DNA from: Luscinia megarhynchos
Taxonomy: Eukaryota; Chordata; Aves; Passeriformes; Turdidae
Length of the DNA stretch: 64,000 nt
Reading direction: 5' to 3'
NCBI GenBank assembly: GCA_034336665.1
Contig: JAPFBE010000013.1
Coordinates: 20,129,056-20,193,055, forward strand
In this document: in pieces, positions 60,028-64,000 of the stretch
Layout of the letters: each line of letters begins with the position of its first letter
How positions within the stretch are numbered: the first letter of the stretch is position 1
Notes under the pieces: model-generated
What the model saw: only the letters and a program-made list of their open reading frames with translations
Told to the model about the DNA's origin: nothing
Database searches by the model: none
Position numbers and translations under genes: made by a program

Positions 60028-63000
60028 TGTAACATCTGGCAAGCCTGCTTTATTTGCAGCTGAATGGTTTTAGGTGCAGGCCCTGCACGATGCCAAACTT
60101 ACCACATAGCACGGAGTGGTCACAAATTCAGAGCACCAGACCAAAAAAATGTAACTTCAATTAGCTGAAAAGACAGTCTTAACCAGTGGATTAAGAGTGC
60201 TACTCCTTCATAGAAGGACATCTTAAATGTGACAATCTTCTACAGACACAAAGCTAAAAAAGAAAACTTAAAAAAAACTTAAAACAACGGAAGTCTCTAA
60301 AAAATCTCTTAAAAAAATTAATTACTTCTGTAAGCATGAGAAATAATGAGGCCTGGTTCTCTATATTTCTGTTTCTCATCCCTGACTGCTATGACCAGAG
60401 CCTCTCTTCAGCTCAGGTGTTAAATAAAAGCCCATACCCACCGGGATTCTCTGATGTCTAACTATGGTTGAGCTCACACTGAAGTCTAACATTCTGCATG
60501 GCAGAAAGTGCTCTAATTTTCAGCATTGTAGTGCACCTTAAATTCCAAAATGAATTCTCATCAATGCATGCTTATTAAGCTGTGTTATTCAAGCTATCTT
60601 CTGCCTTCACAGTTTATGTAATACAGGATATTTTCCAGGCATAACTTAAATCCACAACACTGTGTAGATAGAGCACTCAATCAGCTCTGTCTCTTAAAAC
60701 TCATTTTCCTCCTCCTCTTCTATTCTGACACACGAGCTATAATAATTTTTAGAACTCCAATTTTGCAGCCCCCTCACTGCTGTTGCACCTCCCACTACTT
60801 TCTCAACAGGCTTTTCTTTAGTGCAAAAGCAATATCAAAAGATCACTTTTCAAAAGGAAAAACATCTGGCAACAGCAATTTCCATGACAATGTCTTGACT
60901 ACAGACAGTTCTCAACCTAAGCCTTGTATTCAAAAGCTCACTGATGAATTTTGTAAGCTTATCTCTTTTTATCCTCTTCTTGTAGAAAGCAAAGCCTACC
61001 TAGTGAAAATTTCACAAAAATTCCAGATTATTTCAAATTAAGCAAATATTGGATAACTTATTAACATTCTTAATCATATTTGAAATCTATTGAGTCAAAC
61101 ACTCTAATGCATTTATGTTTACCCTCCTCCAACTGGTGCTACATCTTTTGGATCCACAGACCTCCAATATTACTGGTCCCTAGGCCTCTCAGGTGCCTTT
61201 TGGACTGGGTATGTTCATATGGCTGTTGCTGCTTGGACCATCTGTTGCCAAGCAGCATGGGGATACTTCTGCCCTTGTGGCATTAACCAAGGGAATCATC
61301 CTCTTCAGCTGGGACCTCAGTTCAGTAAATCATCCCCTTATGCTCAAGGGCTGTGATAAACACAGCTCTAGAAGATTGAAGGCCTCAAATTTTCTTTTTC
61401 AGATTTAGGAATCTGCAATTTCATGCCACATCAGCAAAATTATCTGGCTGTTCTATCGATTTACTAAGCAAGAAATCTGCTTTTACTACTAGATTGTGTA
61501 CATTATGTAACCTTCCTATGAAGCATATAGGCATGATTAGTATAACCTAACCTTTTTTTTCCCCGGTCTCTCATATAAAATAATCAAGAATTAAAATTCT
61601 CAACCAATAACTTCAATCTTCTGCAATTATATGTCATACTTAACCACTTAGTTACAGGATTCATATTATTTTTCTAATGGAAAACAATTTCTCTAAAACA
61701 CAAAGGATGCAATACTGTTCCTCACTGCTCTGTTCAGACAGGTTTAGCTTTAGAAGATCAGCTACATCTTGTCTTAGGAGAACATGTGGTCATTTAATGC
61801 ACATTTATAAAGCTGTAGATGACAAGGTCATATATTACTGAACTCATAATTACGTGATCACAGGTAATTCCTCTCAGAGCAGTCAGTAGTGCTCAGCACG
61901 TGCCTGTCTGCCTCCACTAACTCCAGCAGAGCCTGGATGATTTAAGCAAAAGCAGAGCTGTTCCCTGACTCAGAGCACGATTTGCAACGCAGGTCATCCC
62001 ACATAATCACATTTGAGAACAAAGTTTAGGTGCTTTGCACTTAATCAGCCAGTAGTGGCAGAACTAATGCTGCCATGGTCAGCTGCTGAATACTGTGTCT
62101 CTACCTTCCAACCAGGAGATTAACGCCTCCATGTGATGCCAGGAAGAGAAACACTGAGCTACCTGTGCACACCCCGTTGTATGATCCAACCAACATTGTA
62201 CTTACAAGAAAAACATTCCTGAAAGGCTGAAAATCTGGCCTAACATTAAAGCTGATGTCAATACTCAAAGGTAGTTTTCTTTTATATAAAACCATTCCTC
62301 TGCCAAACTTCCAGCTTTCAATTTCCAGTATTTTGAGAACTAAAGCTTTTCAGAGGAACACTGATTTCTTTTAGTATTTTTATTAGGATTCTGAAGCATT
62401 TTCAAAATTTGTCCCCACACATACCTATGCAGGTATTCCATTTAATTTTCAACCACTTGTAGAATCAATCTGGAAATTTTCACACAGAGTGGTTAAAACT
62501 GGAGAAAGTTACAAGCAGCTGGAAGTAGAGCTTTGAAAGGAAACATCTACAAATCCTAAACTAAAGCTGTCAATGGCACTTCAAAGCAGTATAATGCCTA
62601 CAGCATCTTCAGATTATCTCAGCTCATAATAATCTTCTGAAAAGCTTTTTTAACAAGAAATAGTTGGTTGCCTTGGAATCACAGCTATGGGAGAGCGGGT
62701 CCTTCATCCAGCCAATACCACGAGCAATTAGCACCCAGGAGTTTGTGTGAATGCTCTGAAGACCACACATGCTGCATCCACCTGGAACTGTCAGAGCTTG
62801 TCACGTCCTAGTAACAAGTTATGGTCCTATGAAGCTGCCAACTCTGCTGACATGTTTCTTATTCACTACTGTGGACACTTAAAGCAAGTATTATTTTGTC
62901 TGCACTACTGCTTAACCAAATGCTGGCTTTACTTTTCCTCATATTGTGTCAAATTCTAAGGTAGTTGGACTAAATCCAGATTTCAGCTAGTACAGATGTC

Positions 63001-64000
63001 ATGGTCATAATTTATTCTGAAGTCAGACTAATGACAAGTTACAGGCAAACAGAAGTTCTCATGATAAAAGCTGTTCAGCAATTTCTCATTAGTAAAATAA
63101 GAAATGAAAAACTTCTGTGGGGTACACAAAGCAAAGTGGGTGAGTATAATCATATTCCCAAACTCTGCCAATCCTAACAGACTTTTACAAGTCCACTTTA
63201 TGAAGATTGCTTCTACAATTCACAGATTACTTCTCTCCCAAAGCATAGAACTTCAGTCATCAGATTTGCTCAACTAATCTATGTTATTCCCCTGAGATGC
63301 AAATATCTCTGCTGGATGAAGACATGACTGAGAGATTCCAATCCCATACATAGTTTGAATAAGATTACTTAGTTCCACCTACACAGCTGCCCCCTGCATT
63401 AGTGCATTTGATATTCAGTACCTTTTCAAAAAGGAGGCTATTTTCCCCACTTCTGTAAAATTAGAATAATCATCACCATCACTCCTTTCATGAAAGGATA
63501 CCAAGATTTAATGGCTAAAATATTTGTACTATTTAGGCATCATAAATCCCCCTTCATTTTGACAAGAACAGAGCAGAGGTAGGTTAGTCAGTTCATCCTG
63601 ATTTCCTGCTTCCACAGACCCTTCAGTTCAGCATAGGAACCAGGCACCTGTGGAAAGAAGTCAGAAAGGGAAAATGCTGCTCAGCCCACTGGCCCTGCAT
63701 CTGCCTCCAGGAAACACTGCTACTCCAGAATGTCAGTAGCTGCAAGGACTGGATGCAGACCCCAGTTCTTCTACTCCATCCCAGTGATTTGGGAGTCTTC
63801 AGACTTAAAAGACCACAGTTCAGTTATCAAAGAGTGTATTGTAAAAGAGACCATGGAACAGGGTGAGGACAGCATTGCTCCTATGTAACTAGAAAACATA
63901 CAGCATGATACAGTCCCTACAGTAGGAGAAAGAAGAAAAGGAAAGGCTAAAAATAGGAGTACTAAATTAAGTGAGAGATCACACTTAAATGTGCAGTGTG
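60028..64000. other. Upstream flank of the NME7 start codon
   Basis: It should hold the NME7 5' untranslated region and promoter, and perhaps an upstream non-coding exon. No CpG island, TATA box or BLZF1-like coding exon was recognised. Present are an X-box-like near match (60878-60891) and a 9-bp-stem inverted repeat (61228-61256). Confidence 0.5.
60878..60891. promoter_or_regulatory. X-box-like near match upstream of NME7
   Basis: ATTTCCATGACAAT matches the relaxed X-box pattern RTHNYYWTRRNRAC at 13 of 14 positions (last C is T). It lies about 0.85 kb upstream of the start codon, where a ciliary gene promoter could be. Confidence 0.2.

Noticed and set aside
60093..60103. GTAAGTTTGG donor-like sequence on the minus strand, 76 bp before the start codon
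   Set aside because: An intron ending before the ATG would be shorter than normal vertebrate introns, so this is probably not used.

Overview
The window is vertebrate nuclear DNA, most likely from a bird and probably a passerine. It is AT-rich, intron-dominated sequence carrying CR1 LINE fragments, solo LTRs of a kind I associate with songbird genomes, and old MIR-like SINE relics. There are no prokaryotic operons, CRISPR arrays or tRNA/rRNA genes that I could recognise.

One protein-coding gene is supported. It is NME7 (NME/NM23 family member 7, a ciliary and centrosomal DM10 + double nucleoside-diphosphate-kinase protein), on the minus strand. Ten coding exons can be placed from 60,027 down to 16,710, all with GT-AG borders and phases that join without a break. 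The joined exons give 333 residues: the DM10 domain, the first NDK domain, and most of the second. By comparison with human NME7 (376 residues), about 46 C-terminal residues, including the second catalytic histidine, are missing. I could not find their exon(s) between 1 and 16,709, so the gene either runs off the left edge or its last exons escaped my reading.

Layout, left to right: 1-16,709 is presumed terminal intron or 3' territory with a 5'-truncated CR1 (4,874-6,720) split by a solo LTR (5,008-5,628), a further LTR ending near 8,910, a 22-bp minisatellite and a MIR-like relic. From 16,710 to 21,533 lie exons 10, 9 and 8. Then comes a 14-kb intron holding a 1,207-bp solo LTR with a perfect 5-bp target-site duplication. 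Exons 7 to 2 are spread over 35,685-54,707, with a second intact solo LTR (44,434-45,072) in intron 4. The 12-nt coding part of exon 1 is at 60,016-60,027. The remainder to 64,000 is upstream flank without a recognisable gene or CpG island.

The most interesting points are: two substitutions in the catalytic pocket of the first NDK domain (Arg to Ser and Asn to Asp around the retained His); all four LTR elements lying antisense to NME7; the dated nesting of an LTR inside a CR1; and two X-box-like (RFX) motifs. I found no convincing new biological system in this window.
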